A DNA stretch of 64,000 nt from JBCFBK01 sp038562555 (GCA_038562555.1 JBCFBK010000002.1:186001-250000), one strand, 5' to 3'. Positions 16,730 to 26,148 are shown, counted from the stretch's first letter. The notes: generated by a model from the sequence alone, not told the origin. Translations and numbers: made by a program.

Positions 16730-17069
16730 GTAGTGCTATTGGTATAAGGATTTTCCTGCAATAAATAAACATCTGTATAATTAAAATACAAATACCATTC
16801 TCGCTGGTAAACCGGGCATTAACAAGTGAAGGATATCCCGCAAAGTAACTGAGATATAATGATGTAAAATAAATAAAAGAAAATCCCGTTCGGGAAATAG
16901 TAAAAACAAAATTGTGGATAAATGTTCAAAGTTGTAGACAAATTCCTACAATATTTACCCGGCTTGATCATGAATAGGGCTGTCCGGAGCCGGGGTAAAG
17001 TAAAACCTGTTTTGGAGTTACAGGCGCCCACTCTGAACGGCGATAGTTGCCCGTGATGATTAAAAGGAA

Positions 17070-17083
17070 CTTTCACGTGAAAG
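17070..17083. promoter_or_regulatory. 14-bp perfect palindrome upstream of porin gene
   Basis: CTTTCACGTGAAAG is perfectly self-complementary and lies 41-54 bases upstream of the porin -7 box, a normal position for an activator or repressor site. The binding protein is unknown. Confidence 0.5.
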
Positions 17084-17123
17084 ATTTTAAGGTTCAGAAA
17101 ACAGTCTCCTTGGTGGTTTTAAC

Positions 17124-17131
17124 TATATTTG
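17124..17131 (+). promoter_or_regulatory. -7 box of porin gene, nearly leaderless
   Basis: TATATTTG fits the consensus exactly and ends only 7 bases before the ATG at 17139, so the transcript should have a 5' leader of 0-5 nt. Confidence 0.55.
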
Positions 17132-17138
17132 CGCCGGT

Positions 17139-19115
17139 ATGATCCTAAAACTGAAGATAACCATATTCGTGTTTTTGGCGGGAATACTGCCAACCCTGGC
17201 TCAAATTGATGATGTTTCGCCGGAAAACTTCGGCTCCTACCGGACACCGGAGGAGGCTGGTCAGGATTCACTTGGACAGGAGGAAACGGTAAAAAAGAAG
17301 AAAGTTCCTTCATTCATCCGGTCATGGAAACTAACCGATTTCGGTGCAGTAATGGAAAAAACGGAGCTTGACACAGCACTCGATTTCTTCCAGGTTTATG
17401 ACCCTATTTTTCAAAAAAGTATCAGTAACAGTTATACCGGAAATCTGGGAGGCGCTTATTTGTCGAACGATTATTTCAGCCGGGAACCCGAGTCTGACTT
17501 CTATTTTTACCGGTCGTTCGATGTTTATGCCAAATTTCCGGAGTCAATCCGGTTCCTGAATACCACTACACCTTACACCCTGCTCGATTATAGTCAAAGT
17601 GAGAATAAAAATGTAAGAGCTGAGTCTCGGTTTAACGTCTACCACAGTCAAAATACAAATCCAAAGTTCAATTTTAGTTTCCTTTACGACCAGGCAAAGT
17701 CGACCGGACAATACCAATTGCAGGAAACCAAATTTCACACAATCGGCTTTAATACCACTTATGTGTCCGACCGCTTTAATTCGCACTTCAACTTGCTTTT
17801 CAACCGCCATGAAGGACAGGAGAACGGAGGATTACAAGCCGGGCAGGATCTGAATGAATACGATGAGACAGAAACCTACCTCGTTAATCTGGCCGATGCC
17901 TGGTCCAAGCTTCAGAATAATACGGTATCGCTGACAAACGAGTATAAGATCGGTAAGACAGAGGATAAAAAAACCGAAAAAGGGCAGGCATACGAAGTAT
18001 TCAGGCCGATCACCGGACTGATCCATCAGGTCGAATATTCCGGAAATAAACGTTACTACACCGACAATAATCCCCGGTCCGGTTTCTACCGCAACGTCTA
18101 CCGCGACACGGTTACAACCGGCGACACAGTTTCCTATAACAGGTTTACCAATATTTTTCAACTGAAGTTTTATGAAAACCCGGACCGGAAATTTACTTTC
18201 AGCAAGAGGGCCTATGCCGGATATGATATGATCAGTATCCAAATGCCGGGGCAGGAAACCTATGCATTAAAAAAAGAAAATACCCACAATCTTTTTGTAG
18301 GAGGAGGCATCTCCCGAACTGAAGGGGAATTCTGGAGATGGAATGCTGAGGGCAAAATCTATCTGACCGGATTCCGTACGGGGCAAACCGAACTGAGCGC
18401 CTACATCTACAAACCGCTTAAAATAGGCAAAGACACCACCAGCCTGTATGTGGCGGGTGAATTGAATACCCTTGTGCCCGATCACTTCATTCAGGATTAT
18501 CGTTCCAATCATTACGACTGGGTTAACCGGTTTAAAAACACGAATGAAATGATCATCCGCTCCCGCATCCAATCACAGGAGTATAAGCTGACCGTCGGAC
18601 TGAATTATGCACTGATCAGTAACTACATTTATAACGATTCGCTGGCGCTTCCCAATCAGGGAAGCAAGGAGATGCTGGTCTTGGCGGCTTATGCCAACAA
18701 GGATTTCGTTTCGCCCCACTGGCTCATCAGGGCGCAGCTTCTTTGGCAGAACAGCGGCCAGCCCGATTATCTGCACTTGCCTGCCTTGACCGGCTTTTTC
18801 AGTTTAAGTTACAAGACGATTATTTCGAAGGTACTGCACACCATGTTAGGTTTTGATGTCAGGTATCACACCGAATTCGAAGCCGACGCCTACGATCCCG
18901 CTACCGGACAGTTCCACTGGCAGAACAAGCAAAAAATCGGCAACTATCCTTTTGTCGACCTGCATGCTAATTTAAAATTGAAGCGTACACGGGCTTTTTT
19001 TCAATTGAAGAATGCCGCCAGCGGATTTTTGCCGGGTGATTTTTGGTCAGCTCCTGACTATCCGGCCCCACGGCGGACGTTCCGCCTGGGCATTGCCTGG
19101 TCTTTCTATGATTAG
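17139..19115 (+). CDS. Putative outer-membrane porin (Porin_10-like)
   Basis: An exported protein (658 aa) with signal peptide (residues 1-21, cleavage after LAQ), a short polar linker with a KKKK patch and then alternating aromatic/polar strands typical of an outer-membrane beta-barrel, ending in ...GIAWSFYD with aromatic residues near the C-terminus. It resembles the Bacteroidota putative porins of the Porin_10 family. Substrate is unknown. It precedes an MltF-like transglycosylase by 18 bases, so both envelope proteins are probably co-expressed. ATG 17139 lies right behind the -7 box. Confidence 0.75.
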   Translation: MILKLKITIFVFLAGILPTLAQIDDVSPENFGSYRTPEEAGQDSLGQEETVKKKKVPSFIRSWKLTDFGAVMEKTELDTALDFFQVYDPIFQKSISNSYTGNLGGAYLSNDYFSREPESDFYFYRSFDVYAKFPESIRFLNTTTPYTLLDYSQSENKNVRAESRFNVYHSQNTNPKFNFSFLYDQAKSTGQYQLQETKFHTIGFNTTYVSDRFNSHFNLLFNRHEGQENGGLQAGQDLNEYDETETYLVNLADAWSKLQNNTVSLTNEYKIGKTEDKKTEKGQAYEVFRPITGLIHQVEYSGNKRYYTDNNPRSGFYRNVYRDTVTTGDTVSYNRFTNIFQLKFYENPDRKFTFSKRAYAGYDMISIQMPGQETYALKKENTHNLFVGGGISRTEGEFWRWNAEGKIYLTGFRTGQTELSAYIYKPLKIGKDTTSLYVAGELNTLVPDHFIQDYRSNHYDWVNRFKNTNEMIIRSRIQSQEYKLTVGLNYALISNYIYNDSLALPNQGSKEMLVLAAYANKDFVSPHWLIRAQLLWQNSGQPDYLHLPALTGFFSLSYKTIISKVLHTMLGFDVRYHTEFEADAYDPATGQFHWQNKQKIGNYPFVDLHANLKLKRTRAFFQLKNAASGFLPGDFWSAPDYPAPRRTFRLGIAWSFYD

Positions 19116-19133
19116 GTCATCTAAATTTCATCG

Positions 19134-20567
19134 ATGAAAATGAAGACATACGTACTTCCGATCCTTTTTTTGTTTGCCGCAATACTTTGGTATTGTGCGG
19201 GCCGGCACAGCATCAAGGAGAGCGGAGATCAGCTTCAGGACGAAACAGAACTCACCCGGATTATGAAATCGGGGGTTTTAAAAGTCGTAGTCGATTACAA
19301 CTCGACCAATTACTTTATTTACCAGGGTGTTCCCATGGGTTTTAAATATGAGATCCTGAAGCACCTGGCTGCCGACATGCAGGTTAAACTCGAGATTGCC
19401 GTCAGCAACAGTCCGGAAGAAACCTACAGAGGGCTGGTCAAAAAAAAATATGATCTGATTGCCAAAAACCTGATCGTGACCAAAGAGCGGGATGAACTAA
19501 TTGATTTTACCGAATACATTGAACAAACCAGACAGGTGCTCGTGCAGCGTAAACCCGACAACTGGATGCTTATGGCCGCTGACGTTGTCGAGGATTCGCT
19601 GATCCGCAATCAGCTCGACCTGGCCGGAAAACGCGTTTATGTGCAAAAAGCATCACCGTATTATACGCGGTTGCTCAACTTATCCGAAGAAATCGGTGAA
19701 GAGATCAACATTATCCAGGACAGCATTTTTGGTATGGAACAACTGGTTGCCATGGTGGCAAAAAAAGAGATCAGCTATACAGTATGCGACGAAAACGTGG
19801 CGAAGGTGAACAAAATTTATTACCCCGACCTGGACATCGAAACGCCGGTGAGTTTTCCCCAGAAAATCGCCTGGGCCGTTCGCCACGACTCACCCGAGTG
19901 GTTAAACTACCTCAATAACTGGATCATTAACTTCAGAAAGAGTGCCACCTACCGCGTTCTTTATGAAAAATATTTTGAATCTCCACGTTCAGCGACGCGG
20001 TTCAACAGCGATTACAATTCCTATACCGGGGGAAAGATATCTCCCTATGACGACCTGATCAGGGAGGTTTGCAAAGAAGCCGGCATGGACTGGAGGCTGG
20101 TTGCGGCCGTTATCAGGCAGGAATCGAATTTTGATCCGGCGGCCGAGTCCTGGAGCGGGTCATACGGACTCATGCAGGTCCGTCCCGAATCGGCCGACAT
20201 GTTCAAAATTCAGGATTATAAAAATCCCAGGGGAAATATTCTGGTGGGTGTCAGTCTGTTGAAATGGCTGGATGAGCATTTTAAAATAGAAGTTCCTGAT
20301 TCGACCGAACGCATCAAATTTACGCTTGCCGCTTATAATGTCGGGCTCGGACATGTACAGGATGCTCAGCGACTGGCTGAAAAATACGATCGTATACCCA
20401 TTGTCTGGGAAGACAATGTCGATTTTTTTCTGCTGAATAAATCGGCAGCAAAATATTACCGGGACCCGGTGGCAAAATATGGTTATTGCAGAGGAGACGA
20501 ATCCTACGAATTTGTCATGAAAGTTCTTGATACCTACAGCCACTATTTAAATGTTATCGGGAAATAG
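19134..20567 (+). CDS. mltF: Membrane-bound lytic transglycosylase, MltF-like
   Basis: A 477-aa lipoprotein candidate (N-terminal hydrophobic stretch followed by LWYC) with two domains: a periplasmic amino-acid-binding-protein-like domain (about 40-285) and a C-terminal SLT lytic transglycosylase domain (about 300-460) with the catalytic Glu330 in IRQESNFDP and the GLMQV and AYNVGLGHV motifs. MltF enzymes cleave peptidoglycan to 1,6-anhydro products and use the first domain for regulation by muropeptides. It follows the porin gene. Its 3' end overlaps the converging Nudix gene by 14 bases. Confidence 0.9.
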   Translation: MKMKTYVLPILFLFAAILWYCAGRHSIKESGDQLQDETELTRIMKSGVLKVVVDYNSTNYFIYQGVPMGFKYEILKHLAADMQVKLEIAVSNSPEETYRGLVKKKYDLIAKNLIVTKERDELIDFTEYIEQTRQVLVQRKPDNWMLMAADVVEDSLIRNQLDLAGKRVYVQKASPYYTRLLNLSEEIGEEINIIQDSIFGMEQLVAMVAKKEISYTVCDENVAKVNKIYYPDLDIETPVSFPQKIAWAVRHDSPEWLNYLNNWIINFRKSATYRVLYEKYFESPRSATRFNSDYNSYTGGKISPYDDLIREVCKEAGMDWRLVAAVIRQESNFDPAAESWSGSYGLMQVRPESADMFKIQDYKNPRGNILVGVSLLKWLDEHFKIEVPDSTERIKFTLAAYNVGLGHVQDAQRLAEKYDRIPIVWEDNVDFFLLNKSAAKYYRDPVAKYGYCRGDESYEFVMKVLDTYSHYLNVIGK

Positions 20568-21195
20568 CCAGGCTGTTTTCGCCGATCATATCCAGGAATT
20601 CCGTAAGGATCATCGCGGTAGCGCCCCAGATTGTTTCGTGCTCAAAAGAATAATACGGCACCTCAATCATACCGATACTCGTCTTCATTACGGTGTGTTT
20701 CACCTCCAGTTCCTTTTGAAATTTCTGAACCGGCAACAGCAATATCTTTTCGGCCTCCTCTTCATTCAGACGAAATTCAGGCTGATAATTGATCCAGCCA
20801 ACATAGGGGAAAACGGTGTACCGGCTCACAGAAACGTACAACTCGGACAACCGCCCCAGTATCTGCACATCCAGCGGAGATATTCCAATTTCTTCCTCCG
20901 CTTCGCGCAAGGCAGTAATTTCCGGACTCTCCCCCTTTTCAATCCTTCCTCCCGGAAAGCTAATTTGTCCAGGGTGATTTCTCATTCTGGCATTTCTTTT
21001 TGTCAAACAGGTAAATATCTGTCCTCCCGACGGGAACAGCAGGAGCAGAATGCTGCTGTAACGAACCATGTCGATATCCGGATAGGCTACCGTGAGCGTT
21101 CTTCCCGGAGGAACCATTTTCAGGTGCGATTTCTGCCCCGGCAGACTGGTTTTTAATAAACGGGCAATATCTTCAGGTAATAACATCCTCATCAC
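20554..21195 (-). CDS. Nudix hydrolase, CoA pyrophosphatase type
   Basis: A 213-aa Nudix protein with a complete Nudix box: GRIEKGE, seven residues, then REAEEEIGI. The upstream NHPGQISFPGG segment is the UPF0035 signature of the CoA-pyrophosphatase (NudL/YeaB) branch, which splits CoA to phosphopantetheine and 3',5'-ADP. It is single on this strand, converging with mltF and overlapping its end by 14 bases. Confidence 0.87.
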   Translation of the reverse strand: MMRMLLPEDIARLLKTSLPGQKSHLKMVPPGRTLTVAYPDIDMVRYSSILLLLFPSGGQIFTCLTKRNARMRNHPGQISFPGGRIEKGESPEITALREAEEEIGISPLDVQILGRLSELYVSVSRYTVFPYVGWINYQPEFRLNEEEAEKILLLPVQKFQKELEVKHTVMKTSIGMIEVPYYSFEHETIWGATAMILTEFLDMIGENSLAISR

Positions 21196-21269
21196 GTCAT
21201 AAATATAATAAAAGTGCTGTCAGTTAACAATGTCAGACCCCGGTTTTTTATTCCGGAAATGACGACCAT

Positions 21270-22235
21270 CTACACAGGCTTCCCCATATGAATCAGCGCA
21301 TCACCCCGATATACGACCGGAGCATGGTTCATTCCGATTATATACCCGGAAGCCGGAACGTGCACCTTATGTTCGAATTGCCCGTATGGATCTGATACGC
21401 TGCCAATGACATCTCCCTTTTCAACTTTTGACCCGTCTTTCACAAAAAACCGGAAAAGTCCGCTATGCCGGGACCTCACCCAGGTTGACTCTGAGATAAG
21501 GATGGAGTCCTGATATGAAAAGCCGGCAAGTTCCTTCGAAAAATCGCGCATGCCCAGATGATGCATCAGCCTTAAAATACCGTAAGTGCCACGCTGGGTG
21601 ATGCGATTATGGATATCGACCGACTTTCCGCCTTCAAATAACAGTATTTTCTTTCCCAGCTTCGTTGCCACTTGCCGGAACGATTGTTCCCGGTCAGGTG
21701 CATACACAATAAAACGCGGATTGAAGGCCATTGCAAGGTCCAGCAATGCCGGATCGGTCCTGCTGATACGCACCTGTGAACTGTTGAAGCGAAAACTTCC
21801 CCCGGTATGGAAATCGACACAATAATCAACGTAAGGAAGTATCTTTTTCATCAGATTATAGGCAAATATGCTGGCCAGCGATCCGTCTTTCGCTCCCGGG
21901 AACATCCGGTTCAGATCCTTTCCATCCGGAAATTCACGCACCCGGTTCAGGAAACCAGGTACGTTAAAAACGGGTATACAGATCAGGGTACCTGCCGACG
22001 GCTTGTTTAATTTTTTTGCAATTAAGCTCCTTACGATCTCTATTCCGTTTACCTCATCCCCATGAATACCTCCAATAAGCAGTAACACGGGACCGTCTTT
22101 TCGGGCCCGTTCCACAATGACCGGAATTTCAATTTTACTGTGGGTGTACAAACGGGCGATATCCATATTCAGTACCGTTTTTCTTCCCGGCATGATCGGC
22201 GTTCCCAGTAACGTTATGGATGCATTCGTTGGCAT
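21270..22235 (-). CDS. Succinylglutamate desuccinylase/aspartoacylase-family zinc amidohydrolase
   Basis: A 321-aa protein of the AstE/AspA carboxypeptidase-like family: GGIHGDEVNGIE supplies the His and Glu zinc ligands, CVDFHTGG supplies the third ligand, and the C-terminal part (about 235-320) is a beta-rich, lipoyl-like domain. These enzymes remove acyl groups from amino acids. It starts 3 bases after rimK, which lies in turn 102 bases after a RimB-type protease. The same trio recurs in other bacteria, suggesting joint action on an amino-acid or peptide tag. The true substrate is unknown. Confidence 0.85.
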   Translation of the reverse strand: MPTNASITLLGTPIMPGRKTVLNMDIARLYTHSKIEIPVIVERARKDGPVLLLIGGIHGDEVNGIEIVRSLIAKKLNKPSAGTLICIPVFNVPGFLNRVREFPDGKDLNRMFPGAKDGSLASIFAYNLMKKILPYVDYCVDFHTGGSFRFNSSQVRISRTDPALLDLAMAFNPRFIVYAPDREQSFRQVATKLGKKILLFEGGKSVDIHNRITQRGTYGILRLMHHLGMRDFSKELAGFSYQDSILISESTWVRSRHSGLFRFFVKDGSKVEKGDVIGSVSDPYGQFEHKVHVPASGYIIGMNHAPVVYRGDALIHMGKPV

Positions 22236-22238
22236 AGG

Positions 22239-23111
22239 TTAAATATTTCGTTCAACGTACCGGATAATGCTGTTCGCGATATCCCGCCCAGTTGCGGCCT
22301 CAATGCCTTCCAGTCCGGGTGAAGAATTGACCTCCAGGATCAGTGGTCCATGGTTGGACTGCAGCATATCTACCCCCGCAATACCCAAACCAAGAACCCG
22401 GGCAGCCTTCAAAGCGGCATTTTCCTGTTCTTCCGACAGCTCAATGATGCTGGCAGTTCCTCCCCGATGCAGGTTTGAACGGAAATCGCCGGGTTTGCCC
22501 TGCCGCTTCATAGCTCCTACGACCACACCGTCAACCACAAACGCCCGGATATCCGAACCCTTGGCTTCTGCAACATATTCCTGAACGATAACTCTGGCTT
22601 TAAGCCCGTTGAAGGCTTCAATAACCGACTCCGCAGCATTGTCTGTTTCGGCGAGAACTACGCCCAAACCCTGTGTACCTTCAAGCAGCTTGATCACTAC
22701 CGGAGCGCCTCCGGCACTGCGGATAATATCTTTCACATTGCGCGAATAATTGGAAAAAACGGTCTTTGGCAGGCCCAGTCCGGCACGGCTTAGTATCTGC
22801 AGACTCCGGAGCTTATCACGTGAACGAACGAGCGCCTGTGATTCGATGGCCGTGAATACCTTCATCATTTCAAACTGCCGGACAACGGCCGTGCCATAAA
22901 AAGTAACGGAAGCACCAATACGGGGAATCACGGCGTCAACCTTCTCAATCAGATTTCCTTTATAAATAATAGCCGGATTTTTTTTCTCGATGACCAAATC
23001 ACATTTGGAATGGTCTACTACCAGCATCTCGTGCCCCTTTTTCTCACCTGCCTCAATCAATCGCTTGGTGGAATACAGGTGCGGATTTCGGGATAAAACT
23101 ACGATTTTCAA
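22239..23111 (-). CDS. rimK: RimK-type ATP-grasp ligase (ribosomal protein S6 modification type)
   Basis: A 290-aa ATP-grasp ligase with the standard order: N-terminal domain (MKIVVLSRNPHLYSTKRL), central VVIKLLEGTQGLGV, and C-terminal LEVNSSPGLEGIE metal/ATP site. E. coli RimK adds glutamates to the C-terminus of ribosomal protein S6. The start is a TTG at 23111, supported because the family's N-terminus begins exactly there and the next Met is deep in the domain. Middle gene between rimB and an aspartoacylase-like gene. Confidence 0.88.
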   Translation of the reverse strand: MKIVVLSRNPHLYSTKRLIEAGEKKGHEMLVVDHSKCDLVIEKKNPAIIYKGNLIEKVDAVIPRIGASVTFYGTAVVRQFEMMKVFTAIESQALVRSRDKLRSLQILSRAGLGLPKTVFSNYSRNVKDIIRSAGGAPVVIKLLEGTQGLGVVLAETDNAAESVIEAFNGLKARVIVQEYVAEAKGSDIRAFVVDGVVVGAMKRQGKPGDFRSNLHRGGTASIIELSEEQENAALKAARVLGLGIAGVDMLQSNHGPLILEVNSSPGLEGIEAATGRDIANSIIRYVERNI

Positions 23112-23173
23112 TTGTTTAAACTGTTAAATGGTAAAACTGACAACTTGCAATGCTCACGGTTTAAAGGTTGCAG
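23111..23173. repeat. Possible heptamer-period spacer between rimB and rimK
   Basis: From 23114 in steps of seven: tgtttaa, actgtta, aatggta, aaactga, caacttg, caatgct, cacggtt. Periodicity is weaker than in the other arrays but the units are alike and the spacer type is the same. Confidence 0.35.
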
Positions 23174-23213
23174 GATAACAATACAAAAGAATCAATGTTC
23201 ATAGTAAGATCCT

Positions 23214-23702
23214 TCATTGCTTCCGTCCCGGCATCCTTCTTCCTTTATATCTCCACTCGAATACTTTGACAATTCTCCGGTATGACAGGTTCTTCCGACC
23301 ACTGTCGACCACAAACCGTCCGGACAAAAATTTACGCCCCAGCAACACCGGGAATCGCATACTGGCCCGTTCGGTAAGCGTGAGTTCCAGGGGGATGATC
23401 TGTTCAAAAAGCCTGATGCTGGTTTTAACACTAAAACGTTCTTCCATCAATCCGTTCGAGCTGCGAACTCTTTTTCGTGAAAAATCATCAAAAACGACCT
23501 CCTTGTTATCGTAACGTTCATGTTCCGGATCCAGAAAAAAGCAGTGCAATCTTTCACGCCCGTCATTGCTTATAACCTCGATGGTATGGCAATGAAAACT
23601 CGACGTATAGGCTCCTGTATCGACCTTAACCTCAATTTTTTCCAGGCCCAGTTCCGGAAAATCGGCAATATCCTGCCGCCCGATTAGAATTTGCTGTCTC
23701 AT
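23214..23702 (-). CDS. rimB: Retropepsin-like protease, RimB type (Zn_protease/DUF785 family)
   Basis: A 162-aa protein with the aspartic-protease-like motif VDTGAYTSS (Asp28) of the family often annotated ATP-dependent zinc protease, and a GRKFLSGRFVVD segment near the C-terminus. Related RimB proteins act with RimK to control S6 glutamylation. ATG 23702 was chosen because it lies 1 base after the mgtE stop; an earlier in-frame start would overlap mgtE. It links the rsmA-mgtE operon to rimK and the aspartoacylase gene. Confidence 0.82.
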   Translation of the reverse strand: MRQQILIGRQDIADFPELGLEKIEVKVDTGAYTSSFHCHTIEVISNDGRERLHCFFLDPEHERYDNKEVVFDDFSRKRVRSSNGLMEERFSVKTSIRLFEQIIPLELTLTERASMRFPVLLGRKFLSGRFVVDSGRKNLSYRRIVKVFEWRYKGRRMPGRKQ

Positions 23703-23703
23703 T

Positions 23704-25062
23704 TCAGATAATGCCGAAAAAAGCTCTTGCGACAAACATGTACAACAACAGTCCCAGCACGTCGTTGGTGGTTGTTATAAACGGACCCGTAGCGAGAGCC
23801 GGGTCGATATTCATTCTATTGAGCAGCAAGGGGATAATCGTTCCGGACATGGAGGCAAAAACAATTACAATAAACAAGGTACAACTAACGGCCAGTGTCA
23901 GCTGAAAATTATTGCTGAAGAAATAATTATAGATGAAAATAATGAATGAAAAAAACAGAGCTGTGATAACCCCGACCGTCAATTCCTTGAGCAGCTTTTG
24001 CCAGATGGAATCAAAATTCCGTGAGCCGTTTGCGATACTCTGGACAACGATTGAGGAAGACTGTACCCCCACGTTTCCGGCTGTTGCGGCGATCAGCGGA
24101 ATGAAGAAAGCCATTGCCGGGATCTGGCTGATGGTACCGGCATTTGAACCGAGCACCCGGGCGCCAAGCAAGCCTCCCACTGTACCGATTACCAGCCAGG
24201 GAATCCGGGCACGGGTTTGCTGCCAGATTTTGTCGCCCGGCTCCACATCGCCCGTGATACCAGAAACCATTTGGTAATCTCTTCCTGCCTCTTCACGGAT
24301 CACGTCAACGACATCATCGATCGTAATCCGCCCTTTCAGCCGCCCCATATGATCAACCACAGGCAGCGCTACCATATCGTATTTTTCCATGATCTGCGCC
24401 ACTTCTTCCTGCCGGGTGTCGGTTCTGACCGAGTGAATATCTTCGGTAATAATGTCGCGTACTTTGGCCTGGGTGGGCTTTTGGATCAGCTTTGACAGGG
24501 AAAGGATTCCTTTCAGTATGTTATCGTCATCCACCACATACACGTAATAGATCTCGTCGATTTCCTCAGCCTGCACTGATATTTCCTTCAGACAGGTCTG
24601 GACACTCCAGTTTTCATTTACCTTGACCAGTTCTTTGGCCATCAGCCCTCCCGCTGTATCCTCATCATAGGCAAGCAGATCGGCGATGTCGCCAGCCTGT
24701 TCCTTGTCTTCTATCTCCCGGAGTACCGCCTCTTTCATCTCCTCGTCCAGATCGCCGATAACATCGGCAGCGTCGTCCGAATCCATGTATTCGATGAACT
24801 GGCTTGCAATAACACCCGGAGGAAGGATCTTCAAAAACCGGTTACGGTCGTTTTCAGGAATTTCGACCAGTACATCCGATGCCAGTTCACCGTCAAGTTG
24901 CAGGTAGAGGTATTTCGCTTCCTCCATGGAGAGTTCTTCCATGATCTCTGCAATATCGGCAGGATGGAGGTCCGCAAGCATTTCCTTTACTCCCGACGAG
25001 GCTTCCTGTTCAAGATAGCCTTTCAGGCGATCGATAAATTCCCTGTTTATTTCAGCTCTCAT
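23704..25062 (-). CDS. mgtE: Magnesium transporter MgtE
   Basis: A 452-aa Mg2+ channel with an N-terminal helical domain (LADLHPADIAEIMEELS), a CBS pair (about 135-255) that senses Mg2+, and a C-terminal pore domain of five membrane helices (about 285-450) including the conserved PLIAATAGNVGVQSS segment. Its first codons overlap the rsmA end by 11 bases, and rimB starts 1 base after its stop, so it is in the middle of one operon. Confidence 0.94.
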   Translation of the reverse strand: MRAEINREFIDRLKGYLEQEASSGVKEMLADLHPADIAEIMEELSMEEAKYLYLQLDGELASDVLVEIPENDRNRFLKILPPGVIASQFIEYMDSDDAADVIGDLDEEMKEAVLREIEDKEQAGDIADLLAYDEDTAGGLMAKELVKVNENWSVQTCLKEISVQAEEIDEIYYVYVVDDDNILKGILSLSKLIQKPTQAKVRDIITEDIHSVRTDTRQEEVAQIMEKYDMVALPVVDHMGRLKGRITIDDVVDVIREEAGRDYQMVSGITGDVEPGDKIWQQTRARIPWLVIGTVGGLLGARVLGSNAGTISQIPAMAFFIPLIAATAGNVGVQSSSIVVQSIANGSRNFDSIWQKLLKELTVGVITALFFSFIIFIYNYFFSNNFQLTLAVSCTLFIVIVFASMSGTIIPLLLNRMNIDPALATGPFITTTNDVLGLLLYMFVARAFFGII

Positions 25063-25849
25063 TGGTTGGCAGGTTTGACTGGCTGCTGATCAGCCTTGTT
25101 AAGTATTCAAATTCCCGGACACTTAATTGCTCGGGGCGTTTTGAAAAAATATCCTGATGCTTTACAGCTTCATCGGTCAGAAAAGACCGGAGCGAATTTC
25201 TCAGGGTTTTCCGCCTTTGGTTAAATGAAGCCTTAATTACGCTGATGTAAAGCTTTTCATCGCAATTGGTTTTTTCCCGGGTATTCCGGCTGCAACGAAT
25301 AACAGCTGATTTCACTTTCGGAGGCGGTATGAAAACCTGTTCCGACACCGTAAAGAGATAATCGATCTGATAATAAGTCTGAAGGATGACACTCAGAATT
25401 CCGTAAGTTTTTGATCCCGGCCCGGCACTCAAGCGCTCGGCCACCTCTTTTTGAAGCATACATACGATTTCGGGGACCCGGTCCTTGTATTCAAGTATCC
25501 GGAAGAAAATCTGTGACGATATGTTATAGGGAAAGTTACCGATAACGGTAAACATGCTCTCAAAATAACGATCGACGTCCATCTTGAGGAAATCGCCCTG
25601 AATGATCCGTCCTTCCAATTGCGGATAATGTGTTTTCAGATAATCGACTGACTCCCGGTCGATTTCAACCACCGTTGTCCGGCAGTTCTCTCTCTGAAGT
25701 AAAAACTGCGTGAGCACACCCATGCCGGGGCCAATTTCAAGCACATCGGGGACTTGCTTTTGTTGCAGGCTCTCCACGATCTTGCCGGCGATATTCCTGT
25801 CTTTCAAAAAATGCTGCCCTAAGTTCTTTTTCGCCCTTATCATTGTCAT
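25052..25849 (-). CDS. rsmA: 16S rRNA (adenine1518-N6/adenine1519-N6)-dimethyltransferase
   Basis: RsmA/KsgA (265 aa) dimethylates two adjacent adenines near the 3' end of 16S rRNA late in 30S assembly. It shows the N-terminal GQHFLKD, SAM motif LEIGPGMGVLT, and catalytic NFPYNIS (the family N-x-P-Y motif). First gene of the operon rsmA-mgtE-rimB-rimK-aspartoacylase. An ATG two codons into the reading is an equally good start. Confidence 0.94.
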   Translation of the reverse strand: MTMIRAKKNLGQHFLKDRNIAGKIVESLQQKQVPDVLEIGPGMGVLTQFLLQRENCRTTVVEIDRESVDYLKTHYPQLEGRIIQGDFLKMDVDRYFESMFTVIGNFPYNISSQIFFRILEYKDRVPEIVCMLQKEVAERLSAGPGSKTYGILSVILQTYYQIDYLFTVSEQVFIPPPKVKSAVIRCSRNTREKTNCDEKLYISVIKASFNQRRKTLRNSLRSFLTDEAVKHQDIFSKRPEQLSVREFEYLTRLISSQSNLPTNES

Positions 25850-26148
25850 GTTCTTACTTTTATAACTTTTCCCGTAGTCCCGGGAATCTGCTCACCCGGA
25901 TGCTGCTTCATCCCTTTCCCGGGCACAAGTAATCTGTCGCAAACCGGGTCGCCAAAAATAACGTATAAAATCGTTGTGACGAACGTTTTTTTTGTGGTCA
26001 TTCACGCGATTGAAAACAAATCTCTATTTTTGTCAGCGCGGAATGATGTTAAGGACAGCGACTGCAAATTTTAAAAGTTAGAATTTACAGGGTAATGCCT
26101 CAACCGTTTTTTAAAATTAGTGCATTTCCTTAAATAAACAAGTTCATT
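25850..26148. other. 299-bp divergent intergenic region (rsmA / flippase-like gene)
   Basis: No gene supported. It holds the -7 box TATTTTTG at 26025-26032 for the plus-strand gene, leaving a leader of about 110 nt. Nothing further was recognised. Confidence 0.5.
26025..26032 (+). promoter_or_regulatory. -7 box upstream of LPG-synthase-like gene
   Basis: TATTTTTG is an exact TAnnTTTG match, 117 bases upstream of the TTG start, giving a comparatively long leader. TTTG at 25991 is too far (30 bp) for a normal -33 box. Confidence 0.45.

Larger units (their letters stand above)
16730..17138. other. 409-bp divergent intergenic region (mlaE / porin)
   Basis: No gene supported. It contains the small inverted repeat TTGTAG / CTACAA (16932-16951), the 14-bp palindrome at 17070-17083 and the porin -7 box at 17124-17131. 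Confidence 0.5.
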
